Source: Ascaris suum (taxonomy: Eukaryota > Nematoda > Chromadorea > Rhabditida > Ascarididae). Taken from it: a DNA stretch of 64,000 nt. The position numbers and the translations under genes were made by a program. Position 1 is the stretch's first letter, and each line of letters starts with the position of its first letter. Below are positions 1-12,000 of the stretch, in pieces. Below the pieces are notes generated by a model that worked only from the letters and a program-made list of their open reading frames with translations, was not told where the DNA came from and searched no databases. The stretch is from assembly GCA_013433145.1 (NCBI GenBank), contig CM024168.1, positions 13,198,868 through 13,262,867 on the forward strand, read 5' to 3'.

Positions 1-931
1 TTAGGTTTTCCTCAAGTTTTCTAACTCTAACTCTAAGTAACAAATGAAAGCGATTCGTCACATGTATTCAGAAAACACTTCTAATTTTTCCTGTTCAACT
101 AAATTTTTTTCCTTTCCCTCTGGAGGTTTCCTGCTATCTTCGCCCTTTGCTGACCCGAGCCTCTTTGTCGGTCAGCTCAGGGCTGCCGCTGTTTCTTTGT
201 ATGTCTGATAAGGTGAAGACCCACTCTATTAGGACGTCAAAATTATGAACAACAGCATTTAATCTATATTTCGCACTTTTAGGTATTCATGATTGAAATT
301 AATTTGTATGATTTTGTAGGCAACCACTACAACTAGAACTATGACAGTTGCTTGCAAGCGAATTCCTTCGCCCTATTTGTCGTCACGGTTTTGTCGTAGT
401 CTGTGCTTTAGGTATCTCACGATAGCTACCTTTCCTTCATAGGGTGGAACAATCGATTTGCGACCGCAGCGAGTGTTTATTAGCATTTTGAGGGATGGAT
501 TGTGCTGCATCCGAACAGCGGCCGCTTTCTCATTGAGGATGCTGCAGTTAGAATGCTTGTGCTTTCTTTGAAATTTTGTTACTGTGTCCTTCAAACGCGG
601 AAAAATGCAGTACCGTTGGAAGCAAATCTTTTTTGATGGAACATGTGAAGGGATTGTTTTTCCTTATGCAAGCATTCATTTGAGTACAAGAGAGAGTTTG
701 TAGGGGGAAGGGGAGGGCATTTGAGAGGGAATATTGGTTAGTTTTTCTCATGTCGAACTATTTGAAAGATTCGAGGAGAGGATTGGTCTCGAATATTTCA
801 ATGATTCTTTGATGTATGTTATTTTACTATATTTCAACCTTTCTTATTTGCCAGTAATGTTGAGTGCATAGTAATGCTGGGTAACCTTTATGGTTTTCTA
901 TGGGTTGACTATTCTGAAGCTTCTATTTCAG

Positions 932-3900
932 GCTAGATCATTCACGGGTTTCCGTTACAAGTGCCAACGGTGTGCCAACTATCAACTCTGCCAAAATTGC
1001 TTCTGGAGGGGACGAACAAGTGGGACGCATTCGAATGAACATGAAATGAAGGAATACTCCAGCTATGTAAGCTTTTTTACAGCATGTTTTTATATCACTT
1101 TTCATTTCACTGCAAACAGCGCTCGAACGATAATGCCAATATTCCGTTTAGTTAATTATTATTTTTTCTTTTTGTACGTTCGTAATAGCCAAAAATGGGG
1201 CTGAAATTGAATAAAAATACGTTTTTATTCGATTACTGATGGGTTTCCGTCATTAAATGCTCGACAATAAAAGAAAAATTTGTCACACGTGTGATATTAA
1301 TCACAATTTTTTCGCAAATGTGATGCCACTAATAGCCTTATCCTCAGTGGTTTTTTGTTGAAATGGAAGTTTCAGGGTTATTTCGCCTTTGCCGAACAGA
1401 GAACCTTTTATTGAGGAGAAGACTCTAATTTTGATATTAGCTGGCCGCATTCACGTCTTCAATACGTCCAAGAAATGAGATGAAAGCAACAACACCTTGA
1501 GGAATGCCATTCTGTGCTTATGTTCTGCGCTATGAACTAGTCATAACTGATCCTTGCCGATCCCCATCTCCAGTCTATAAATTACTGCACTAACACCAGT
1601 GAGTCTTGATGATTAGAAATTTAGTTTAAAGCATTTAGAAGTTTGTGAGTATTCGCGTAAGCGTTTGTTTTGTGGTTTGTATGCGTCGTTAACGTCGATG
1701 TTGAATTGTGCTGAAGTGGATGAGTGGGTAATGAACGGCATTTCTTATGCATAACGGAGGGGAATGTGAGCATTGCATTCAGCGCGGTCTTTTTTTGATT
1801 GTGCGGGGGATAACGTGCAGTTTATTTGAGGTCGTGTGCATTGATGGAACTGATGTTGTTGCTTTCATTTAATATCGCCAAATGCAGTGATGTATCTGAT
1901 CATGAAATTAGAGAAAGTATTTTCACTGCAACTTGATCACCTCAACTTTCCCTTTGTTGATAATAAAAACTTTAATTGTTTATTAAAAAGTGAGGTAAAT
2001 TATTTATAATGGTCTAAGAAGTAACAAATGGTATTGATTAAAGAGTGCAGGAATAGGATTGCGAGAAGACGAGTTGTTTGCACTTGAGATGTGAACCTTT
2101 GATGAGATTTTTGAGCGCTCCTGCAAATTAGTCTTTCCAAGGTGCACTGTAACAGTCATATTCATATATGTGTACGTATGTATGTTTGTGTGTAGACGTG
2201 TAGGTATGAATGTGTGTAACTACGTATGTATAAATGTATGTATTTGTGCAACCTGAAAACCATTGAAGTATAGTGAGTGCTATGGGTTCACATCCTCTGC
2301 TTCTGTTCGCATTGATCCATTAATTTCGGAGATACTTGTAGAGTTTAAAGTTCCGGAAAACTAGATACATTGCGCATTGGTTGCACCTTCATCTTACAGC
2401 GACCGGTCGCAGAACATGCGAAGGAATCTACCAGAAAGGCGCTTTTGCATTGAACTCAACTGAGCAGCCACTTTCAAAAGCTGCCAACAAATAGCAAGTA
2501 TGCAAAGTAGCGTCTTCACATATTAGTTTATCGACTCTCTAGCGGAGACTTGGAAAAAATTGGTTTTTTTGCAGCCTGATCGGTATGCATGATGAAGCGC
2601 CTGGGGTAAAATGCTTGTAAGTCTTTTTACACCTTCAGATGGCTGTAACATCTTTCAAAGGTGATAGATCAACGTAAATAAATGGCATGGGAGATCCTGA
2701 TATGATGCAAATTTAATGAGCCAAATCCGACCACCTCAGGCTTGAGCGGTTTCCGAGTTGAAAATATCGCACAGGCAGACGGCTGACCCACATGAACAGA
2801 GCATATAAACGAATGCTTTTGTGGAAGGTCGATATGAGTAGGCGTTTCAATTAAAATATGAAGGTATTGTTCTCTTTATTCAAATATGCAGCTAACTTAC
2901 AACTAAGGGGATGAGATAAGTAGAATGCAGAAGTACGTACCGTGGCAACTCATTTGAAAAAGATCGTGGACAGTCGTCATCCGGCCTTCTGTTCCTCAAG
3001 ATTTATGATACCTCAAAGGCTAGCGGTTGTTCCATTGATCTACATGGTGCTCGCTGGTGCATTCATCCATTCGGTTCGAATCGCCATTCAGCCGACATGC
3101 TTGTTTTTGACTAGTTTATCGAGGAATTTACATATTTAAGAGTGTGGCATTATCAAGTCTTTCTAGCTCGAGTTTTCAAACGTGGCTAAATACGAATAAA
3201 GCGCATCCTTTGTGGGTAACGATCGCTCGCACAAATCTTTCATCGTCATCATCCTTTAACTGTTTTCAAGATTGATGGTTGGCGTGGAAGATGGCATATG
3301 AAGTCATCTCATGTGTTTAGTTCAATGCTTACTGAGTTGGTGCTACCGTGCAGAAGACGGGCGAGAGTGCACAGACATGTATATCGCGTTGCTATGGTGC
3401 GCTTTAGAAACGCAAATCCGCAAAACGAAGTCAAAAGCCATTTCAGTGAAAAGCTTGAAAACTTTGTTGTTTAACATTGCTGATACTGGCAGTCTATTGT
3501 AGTTAGGAAGAATCTGCTTCTGAAATGGAGCACTGACATCTTAAGGTCTTCTACGATAAGTTCTTTCAAGTATAAATCCACCCAGCTAGCTTCCACGGCT
3601 GCTTCCACAATCGAGCTGGTGTTCAGCTGCTTATAGTCTATTATTGATTTGTAAAGAGAAATGAGGGAATGATAATATCGATTGACCAAGAATTCTATCA
3701 AGTAGTAAAAAGTTCATCGTAGTGAAACAGTATGGGGATTTCAGGTGGAAAGAGTCAAGCAGACTTTGGTTGGGTGGGGCGAGATCAGTTTCTGGAACAC
3801 CGTGAAGGAATTACGTTGTTAGGTAATGTGGGGCATTTGTTGCAAATGGTGACATGATGGGATTGCATTTGTTGCTTTGCATTTTGCAACTTTTGTCGAC

Positions 3901-6900
3901 CACGTAAAGTGCAAAAGGATTCTGATTGCAGAAATCGCCAAGTAAACAATTAGCGCATTCGATACACAAATCACTTCGTTGTATGCCGATGGCAAATCGA
4001 ACTACGCATCCTATCTTTCCTGAAGTGCCACAACGACCGCTCGATCTTAGCAATGTGGTACCAATGACCCCGACAACGGCTCGGCATCATGCACCGGATC
4101 CAATCATCGATTGGTCTAGTCAGGTACTGCCTGGTCAATTTCCTATGAACGGCGCCATGATGGACGATGAACATAAGTTGATCGCCAGATATTCCGCGAA
4201 ACTCTCTGGAAGGGCTCAGGTACTGCTCAAGCATAATTCACTATCATATTTTTTGCCTTAATTCCCTTGTTCGGTTCGTCTAATTTTCTTGCAGTGGCTA
4301 GTTGAAAGTGGTTGGGCGGCGCATAATCTGATATCAAGTCAATCGGTATAACAGTGAGAACAGGAAACGTAATGTAAAGATTTTTATATCTTTTTGTTCA
4401 AAGATTAATTCAACCATTCAGTGCATCGTTATTTTCACCTAGCGATACCTGTCTGTCTGACTGTCAGACACGCCTTTTTCCGAAATTTTCAATTCCGTTT
4501 ACGTCTATGGATTCATTCCGGCGGACTGCGCTTTAAAGGCTACCTAGAAATCTCGGTTATAAATTCTTTATCAACGAGAGAGGATGTTCTTTATCAACAA
4601 GAGGGGATAAGTAGAGAAGCATAACAGATTGGCGAATTGAGCAGAATCCAAAGCTAGCATATTTTTTGAATGATTGTCAGCACCCTCTAATTGAACCATT
4701 TTTCTCTCATTGAATATAAAGTCTCTGCTGGAGTGTCGTAAGCGTACTTCCGAGGTCTCACGTATAATACAAACCTCTTATTGCAAGTAAACCTGAGCTT
4801 ATGATGAAGCGCATCGTCCAGGGAGCTTCAAATTACGCGCTTCAAAAACATCGTAGTATTCGCTGGTCACCGGCCATTCGACGCATTAGTTGGCGGCTAC
4901 CGAATCCCACCAACCATGGAGAAATCTTCCGGTAGATGGCATTTCTGGTTTCTGCTTATTAGTGTTTAATTTTTAGTGGCATTAGTGTTTAATACTTAAT
5001 TTAAATTGTAGTCACTGCCAGTATTTAAGGCGTAAGTAAATAGTTTTTAAATTCCTGTTTAAATCACAAGTAGAACGAGAATAGTAAAGCCGCATAGGCG
5101 CAGAGATCCTCCTTCGTGAATAGAGATCGCTTCTTGGATAAGCCCCATTCTTGTGCAGTAATAGAAGCTTGAGCAATTTTCTTGAACTAGTCGCATTGTA
5201 TTCGAATTACTGATAGGTTTTTCAGTATCCTTCGAGTCTGATGCTAAAAGAGCGATCGGCTCCGATGGACGAGAGTCTCGATGAAAGAGCAATGATTGCG
5301 AGGTTAGAGGAAGAAAACGGTGAAATGCTTCGAGAAATGGAATTACTTGAACAGCAACAGGTGATCATAATTACCATCATGTCACTCAATTTTGCAGATT
5401 TCTAGCGTTTTGGACTCCTTTTCTTGTCCATTCTGCTTCTTCCTTTACCATAGATTCCCCTCCTTCAAACGAATTGGAGGGTTCTGCCATCCTTCCACCA
5501 GTACCTCTTAAAGACTATCTCATACTATCGTTTGGGACGTTTTAGAGTTTCTTGAAACTCTGAACAGATTAAGTTGCCATATGATGTTGACTTGTAGGAA
5601 AATAGGGGAATGCTCGAAAAGTTGAGATGATTTTTAAACGGCGTATGATGTTTTCGAAAGATGATTGCCTCTTTCCTAGAGGAAGCAGAACGTTTACAGC
5701 GTTTTTGAACACTTTTGAAATATGATTGAGCGAGAAAATATTCTTTTGCTGTTTATGTCTATCATTGTGCATATTTGCTTTATTTCTGATTGTTATCACA
5801 TCCCTTCGTAAAATGAAAAAGAATTTAAAGGAGTTGGAGAATACAGACGATCAGTTGAACGGTCTGCGAGAGCGGAAGGCACAACTGGAGGAGAAGATGC
5901 ATGTTATGCAGCAGACAAGGCGACAGCTGATGCAGCAGCTTGAAGCACTTATGTCACAACTTAACGTATTCACTCTTAAACCTATTTCTTATAAAATAAG
6001 GCGGTTATCAAATGGGCCGAAAACAGCTGCCTAATAATTCTGTCATGCTGTTTATCGATAGCTTTCGGATACTTGGCACTCGCACCCGGAACACCTTTTT
6101 TACTTCTTCATCGATAATTTTTGCTTATTTGAAACAACTTACAACTAAATGCTTCTCTGGTTTCCACTTTTATGGTGTAGTGTAATATACACTGTGTCCC
6201 CTTTGATCACATTTGTTGGAAGTTACCAACCATGAAATGAGGCAAACAAATAGCAGACGTTTTGATTCGGAGGCATTTCCTGTGGAAAAGCATCACCCAC
6301 AGTTTTTCTTTCTTTCTTAATATTTATGTAAGAGATTGACGTGATGTGCAGAATCACCCTCCCCCCCCCTCCTTCCCTTCCTCATCGCATTTTTTGGAAG
6401 TAGATTACACCGGTAAAACCAGTTTTTTAAGTGAATGAAAATTGCAGACGAAGGGAATTGTGAACGGTGGTAGCATGGGTGCAATACCCGAATCGCTGAG
6501 TGGTATTGGCAGTCGTGTGACAAACGCGTTCCGTGACCACAGTATGCCGAGGGCTGGATCATTACCAGCTGCACAATTGCAGGGCGATTTACTACACGCT
6601 GCTGATGATATCACCACCAATATGGGCACACTGCTGAAAGAACTCGACCAAGGTCAGTTACATATCCGGTCTAGACTCCACATCGTTAATGTGCAGTCAT
6701 TAAACCTTTATCAGAAACAGTAGCGCTCAAAAAAGGATAGCCGAAATTTCGAGTGTACTTACAAGGATTGCGTACAGAAGGAGTTTTGGAGGCAGGGCAC
6801 TCAGACCAACCATCACTTCCTTCCATCATTTCTGAAGGGCCCAGGAAGCAGTCACAAAAATGGAGGGCCTTGAAAAGCTGGAGTTTTTTTTTCACTTGAT

Positions 6901-7983
6901 TTCACTCATCTTATTTCAAAAAGCGGACGCGTAGAAGTCATAGAGGCTGGAATTTCAAAAGTCATGAGAAGGTATTTCAGAAGAATCCGAAAAGTTCGCC
7001 AAAAGGGTTTTTGATCTCGTGGAGATTTTGATCTCTTTTCCTCTGTTAGCCTCTTTCGGTGCCTGAAAGGTCGGCAGGCGTTTACCTCCACATCGCGTGA
7101 GTAGCAGCTTGCAGTAAAAACTTTTAAAAAAAGCTTTCAAAAAAGATGGCGTTCATCGATGGTCAACTGAAAATTTAAGCTCGAAAGATGTAAATTCATC
7201 CTTGATGAATTCGTTTATATTATTGTAGACAAGCCCACTGGCCATCTTTCATAGATCGGCAGGGTGGATGTAATTCTAGTTGCGACTTTTCTGGACAACG
7301 TCGATTGAATCCAATGAAACCGGTCTGAATTTTGAGACGTAGGGAACCTATAAAATTGCTGCACTTAGATGGTTTGGTATGGGCTCAGCGTTCTTTTGAC
7401 ACTACCAAATCTTCCGATCTGATGCAATAGCTTTTGACGGTTTGCCCATTTTCTTGTTTGGAGTACTTAGCAAGTTGCTGCCGTTCGTTGCTTTATTGGG
7501 TCTTCATCTCTCAAAACTGGGGGGATCTTGCCTGGCTCTGTTCATAGCATGCATATTTGCATTCAAGATCCGGAAATGCAAAAAAGCGTTGAAGTCCCAA
7601 TTTGGGTTGCGGAACCGGAATCACGGAATTTAAAAACTTGCATCCAGTGCAATCCGAGGGTACGGATGCGGAATGCAACGAGAGCGTTAAATGAGTTGCT
7701 CAGAAGGTTGTGAAAATTAGACGCACCATTTTTTCGTACTCGTTATGATGGGTAATTTCGCAGATGTGATTTGAAGTCGGAAACACGCTATCGAACGGAA
7801 TGAATAAAGTAGTATGTCAAGTATTTATAAGTTCTTGCAGCCAAACGAGAAATTGATTCACTGTGGCATTGTCTGAGTGATATTATTCATTCACCTTATC
7901 GGTGTTGAAATAATTGCAAAAATTGAACTTCCACTTCAGCGCAAGAAGAAATGGTGAATGGCGGTGGAGCGGAAAGCAGCTAA
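932..7983 (+). CDS. dyb-1: Dystrobrevin (dyb-1 orthologue), 3' half, 6 exons
   Basis: Cytoplasmic member of the dystrophin-associated complex; in animals it binds dystrophin through C-terminal helices and syntrophin at muscle and synaptic membranes. Exons seen: 932-1066, 3932-4219, 5226-5360, 5831-5965, 6448-6652 and probably 7940-7983. The first encodes the second half of the ZZ zinc finger (GFRYKCQRC, then [11 protein letters not shown] and [12 protein letters not shown]), close to vertebrate dystrobrevin. The second carries [15 protein letters not shown] and [14 protein letters not shown], the linker after ZZ, then the first helix start ([14 protein letters not shown]). Exons 3 and 4 are the coiled coil ([39 protein letters not shown]). 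Exon 5 matches the conserved tail ending in [16 protein letters not shown]. All junctions are AG/GT; exons 1-4 are whole codons and exon 5 ends in phase 1. N-terminal EF-hand region and the first half of ZZ lie left of the window. Family call is secure; the last exon is less so. Confidence 0.93.
1067..3931 (+). other. Large dystrobrevin intron with nothing coding seen
   Basis: 2.9-kb intron between the ZZ exon and the linker exon. It holds AT-rich sequence and a degenerate TG/TATG run near 2161-2252. Short open frames here lack a consistent exon structure. The stretch 1-931 to its left is likewise read as intron of the same gene. Confidence 0.6.
2161..2252. repeat. Degenerate GTATG/TATG simple repeat
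   Basis: Imperfect alternation of TATG, TGTG and GTATG words inside a dystrobrevin intron, looking like a decayed microsatellite. Confidence 0.6.
6361..6369. repeat. C9 homopolymer
   Basis: Run of nine C in a C-rich stretch in the intron just upstream of dystrobrevin exon 6448-6652. Confidence 0.9.
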
Positions 7984-9030
7984 CATACTCGAACTGTTTG
8001 ATCTGCTCAAAGCATCTCTGAATGCATTTGGAATAAATCTCTATGGAAAGCGACGACCTTGATTCTGCATTAAAACACGCTGATCCTCTTCGATCACATG
8101 CGGCTCGTATTTTAGTACTGTAAAAATGAACAAGAATGATTGAACATTATCTGGCCCTCTTCCTTCTCGATTTTCCTGGTGTGGACTGTATGCCTCAATA
8201 CTTAGCAATGAATTTCTGTCCCCTTCTTCCCAGTTCTTCTGTTCCAAGACTTGTTGTGACACTCGCCTTTGAATTTTGACGGATGCGAGGTGTCGTCCAA
8301 CAACTGCTCATAGCGGCGCTTAGCTAAATCAAGGCGGAAGAGGGTGTTATAGGCTTTTTAAAATTGGATAATAAGTTGATATGTTTTTAGCAAACTTGGA
8401 CTGTTAAAGGTGGTGAATAAAATTTTAAGTATTGTTGCCCGAAGCTGCTGCCCGTGTTCAGCAACGTGGAACAGTGGTATTCTTTAGCTCTCGTAGTTAG
8501 CAGTTCTCTGTGGAACTTCAAAAGATACTGGTTAAAATTAATTGCTATATGTTGATCTAACTGAATTTTATGAAATCTCCAGTTTCAAACAGTAAACCTC
8601 GTGAACTGAGTGCAGCTCTTTACATAGGTGAAAGATGAACTGAGGAGAACTGGAGTTGGACTGAGAGTTACATTGCATGTTTGTATCGCCAATCAGCAAA
8701 AAGTTGGGAAACCGTTTTTGTAATGCTCAAATATCTTACTTCGGGCTTCGAATGAGTTTGTTGTTTTGCATTTCTTGGAATTGGACGGTTCTCATTTCTT
8801 TTATACAGTTTTGTCTCTTCAAAGTTGAGCTTTCTTCTCAAATCATTCTCTGCCCCATGAGATTCTGGTTTGAAGAGTTGCTACCGCAGGAAGTATATAC
8901 GCAAGGGCGAGGTGAATTTGCGTTGCTGAATCGACGCAGAAGTGTTGGCGCTTGAGGCCTCGAGGGCGATTTCTTTTTTGGGTGGAGGTTGGAAGGAAAG
9001 AGATCGGGTAGGGAAGGGGCAGTGCAATCA
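7137..9030 (-). CDS. Candidate multi-exon gene antisense to dystrobrevin 3' end
   Basis: Family not recognised. Minus-strand exons in order: 9030-8885, 8353-8263, 8117-7895 and a short last exon 7166-7137. Junction phases agree throughout (phase 1, phase 2, phase 0), and acceptors at 8117 (TTCATTTTTACAG) and 7166 (TAAATTTTCAG) and the donor at 7895 (AAG/GTGAAT) are strong; the donors at 8885 and 8263 and the acceptor at 8353 are weaker. The first exon is rich in Pro, Ser and Lys (HPKKKSPSRPQAPTLLRRFS); the second reads like a helix (FRLDLAKRRYEQLLDD); the third includes SIEIYSKCIQRCFEQIKQFE. The last ends LTIDERHLF then TGA. Exon 7895-8117 lies opposite the terminal dystrobrevin exon, and the last exon sits in its final intron. 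The 5' end was not found. An alternative reading of the exon from 8117 ends at a TAG at 8041-8043. Confidence 0.36.
7940..7983 (+). CDS. dyb-1: Probable terminal exon of dystrobrevin
   Basis: After the CCACTTCAG acceptor the phase-1 reading gives [14 protein letters not shown] and a TAA stop at 7981-7983. An AATAAA lies about 50 bases downstream (8032-8037), which suits a short 3' UTR. A competing acceptor at 7841 (TTCTTGCAG) in the same phase gives a 22-residue tail ending SPYRC and a TGA at 7906-7908. I prefer 7940 because of the poly(A) signal; the two could be alternative ends. A candidate minus-strand exon overlaps this position. Confidence 0.55.
8032..8037 (+). terminator. Poly(A) signal of dystrobrevin
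   Basis: AATAAA, about 50 bases after the preferred stop codon of dystrobrevin and in the right position for cleavage near 8050. Canonical hexamer; role inferred from position. Confidence 0.5.
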
Positions 9031-12000
9031 CTGATGATGCAATTATTAGTCGTTGTTTTACGGTAGAAAGTGCTTGCGAGCGACTTAACGACCCAATGGA
9101 TGTTTGTTTTCAATTTTCGCCTCAGAAGTTGTCGTTTAATTCGTTCATTTATTAGTTATTAGTGATCTCATATTGCGGAGATCCTGAAATCGTCCTCAAT
9201 TTTGACAGATCTTTCTATATCGTTGTTTTATCAATTGTCATTTGATCGAGTTTTTGAACCTCTTTTTATGTAAAAAAAGATGGGAAATGTGAAACTTTGA
9301 GTGCTGATTTATCTTTGATTTTATTGTGAAAATTCCTATTGTGTAAGCCTTAAGTGTCTAGAACAGGATTTAGCAAACAGGTGGAACTCGAACCCTGGTT
9401 CGGCATTTGTGCAGTTCAATCGCTTCGCTGTTCAAAGTTCAATCGCTTGTGCAGTTAGGGTGGTCATTGTCCGGTGCGACCGATTCGTGAAGTTCAATAA
9501 AATGCTCTGTTTATGTTGTTTCGAAGAACAGATATTGAATCGTCGGACTGTGCAGAACAAAAAAAACCAGTTTTATGATCGAATAGGGATTGCACTTAAG
9601 TCCAGCATTGCAAGGTTTTACTAAAGATTGCAAAGTCGAAGTTTTTCAACAAACAAATAAGAAGGCTTCACGCAGCACTGAAATATCTAGTTTCAAAAAA
9701 CTATTTGTGATAGCACATCAGAGTTTGTTCTTTGTTGTTTTTGCTGTCGTTATGTGTGTTTTCGAAACTTTCTTTGCATTTCTATTGCCTCATAAATTTT
9801 TTCAGTTTCAATCTCTAGTCGTTACTCGTTGTTATCCATTTTCAAGCCGTAAATGTTCCATTCAAGTAAATAAATTCGGGATGAATAATTGTTTCGTTTT
9901 TATTGCAGTGGTAATCCCGAGAGAAATATGAGATCACTGAGGTGCTGAGGAAGCCACTATAAAGGAAACTGCGAAGAACCGTTCGTTTTAGTTTTGTCCC
10001 CAATCCTGCATCGTCGAGTAGTTTGGACGCTGAACGGTTCAACAAATCTTAAGCGTGCGCTTACTCATGTGGTCCGGTTTGTGGCTATGTTTGTTAGCCT
10101 GTCGATGTTGATCGAACGCACCGTCGGAAGGTCGCGTTCGCCACATGGAGTTCTGAATCATGAAGAATAGTAGGTTCGCTCCTCACACCAATCTTTTTAG
10201 GGTTAGCGATTTTTACTAGTGGAAAATCAAACCTTGACGCATCTCGTCTGTCCTTCAAGGTGCTTGCTCGAATGCTGGAACAAGTGAGGTTTATTCGAGG
10301 GTTGACCAGAGAACATCACGCTAGTTTTATGAAATATAGTGTAGCAGAAGTTCGGGTGTTGGACCGACCGACAAATACGAATGAGTCGTTTCTACCGATT
10401 GCAGATGTTCGGCTTTCACCAAATGCATTTATACGTAAAGGACCGATGTGTTCGAAATGCATCGGGTTTCAAATGACTTGATTGAAGCTAGGATTTAGGG
10501 TCCGTTATCGGCAGGAAAGATATCATTTGGTTACCGTCACGGGTCTGCAGCGGTATGCAGCCATCACTTTAAAGAACTTTCTCACATTTCAACGAAGGTG
10601 ATCTTCATGAGAAGTGGCAGTTGAGTGAGTATATTGACTGTTTAATATGTTCTGCCTGCCAGAAGGTACGCACAGTGACTATCCGCGTATTCTGTCTTGA
10701 TATTCGTTCCGTTGAGATGGACGAGTGTGCCTGTTCCGATCCTTATTCATCCTGTGATCCTCATCAGTAGCAGTCTCATCATTAATGAAAAGTTTTTTTG
10801 CAAAAGAGTATGCTGGGATTGATGGGTGAGGTCGCACTACACGAGCAGCTTTTCAATGGCATCTCATCCTGTCGGCTTACTTGCTAAGTAAAGCAAGCGG
10901 TCCTTTATGTCCCAGGATCTCCTGAAGCTAGAGGTTGAGTACTCATGGACGTTCTCAATAAATTTTCATGTGATTTAGTAGTCATGAAACTAGGTGTAAG
11001 AAGTGAGGAAGCGCTTTCTTCGATGGGGATGTGCACACTGCCCACTTGAGGAACATTGCCAAAAAATTGGGATCTTACGCTCCTTCTCGTATCCAGCAGT
11101 GGTCATGAAACTCGTGATGCCACGGCTCACTTCTGTTTATCTTTACTAGATTTTATAAATGGCATCCTGCATAGAAAACATGTGCATGAGTACATGCCAG
11201 AAGCATAAAATGGATATAGAGGGGCAATAATGAAAGGATAACGAAATACATGACCGATGGCTGACTTACAGACTGCATAAAGAAATTCAAAACGGAAAGC
11301 ACAATAATAGTGCGTGAAGTTATCAAGCAAAGGCATAAACAACAGCAACATTTTGAACATGCTATTTGCAATAACGCAGAGGTGAAAACGATTTAGACGT
11401 CCCAAGAAACACCATCTGATTTTACGGTATTATTGAGGAAATATTCCGCATGCGCGGAATACTGATAATAAGAGCTATTCAAAACATTGTTCGTGGTTCA
11501 TCTTTTCCTGGCTAGGTCATACACGTATCCACACCATATCTCAAAAAATGTGGAGAGTGGAATGTCAGAAAAGCTATGCATTATCTTGAAACAAAGGTGC
11601 GTATTCCGGTGACTCGAAACGAAAGGATTTGTAGTCCAGTAAAACACCCGAACTGAAAAGGAGCAAAATATGCTTGAGCAAATAGGATACGATAGGACGC
11701 TTCTGGGTATCTCCAAGTAATTCATTGTCAAAAATGAAGTAAGAAAACTAGGAAGGGAAGGAGTATTACGGAATAATTTGAATGTATTCAATGAAATGAT
11801 TGAAAGACATCTGTGGTGCAAGACCTGGAGAGTGTAGTTTGAAATTTCGGATGATTTGTTGGCAAAGATCACGTAAGCGACCAGTGGAAATTCAAAACTT
11901 CAACCCAAGATCACGTAAGCGGTGAAAATTAGCGATCAGCGGCCACTGCAGCGATCAATGCAAATTCAAAAGCAACACCAAGATCACGTAAGCGATCAGT

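Noticed and set aside
3061..3095. GGTTCGAATC, a tRNA B-box-like word
   Set aside because: No A box, acceptor stem or cloverleaf could be formed around it.
7442..7713. Hydrophobic + frames in the last dystrobrevin intron
   Set aside because: No splice sites in phase with dystrobrevin, and no start context for a separate gene.
9361..9480. B-box-like GGGTTCGAGTTCC on the - strand
   Set aside because: No matching A box upstream and no paired stems; a nearby duplicated GTTCAATCGCTT confuses the picture.
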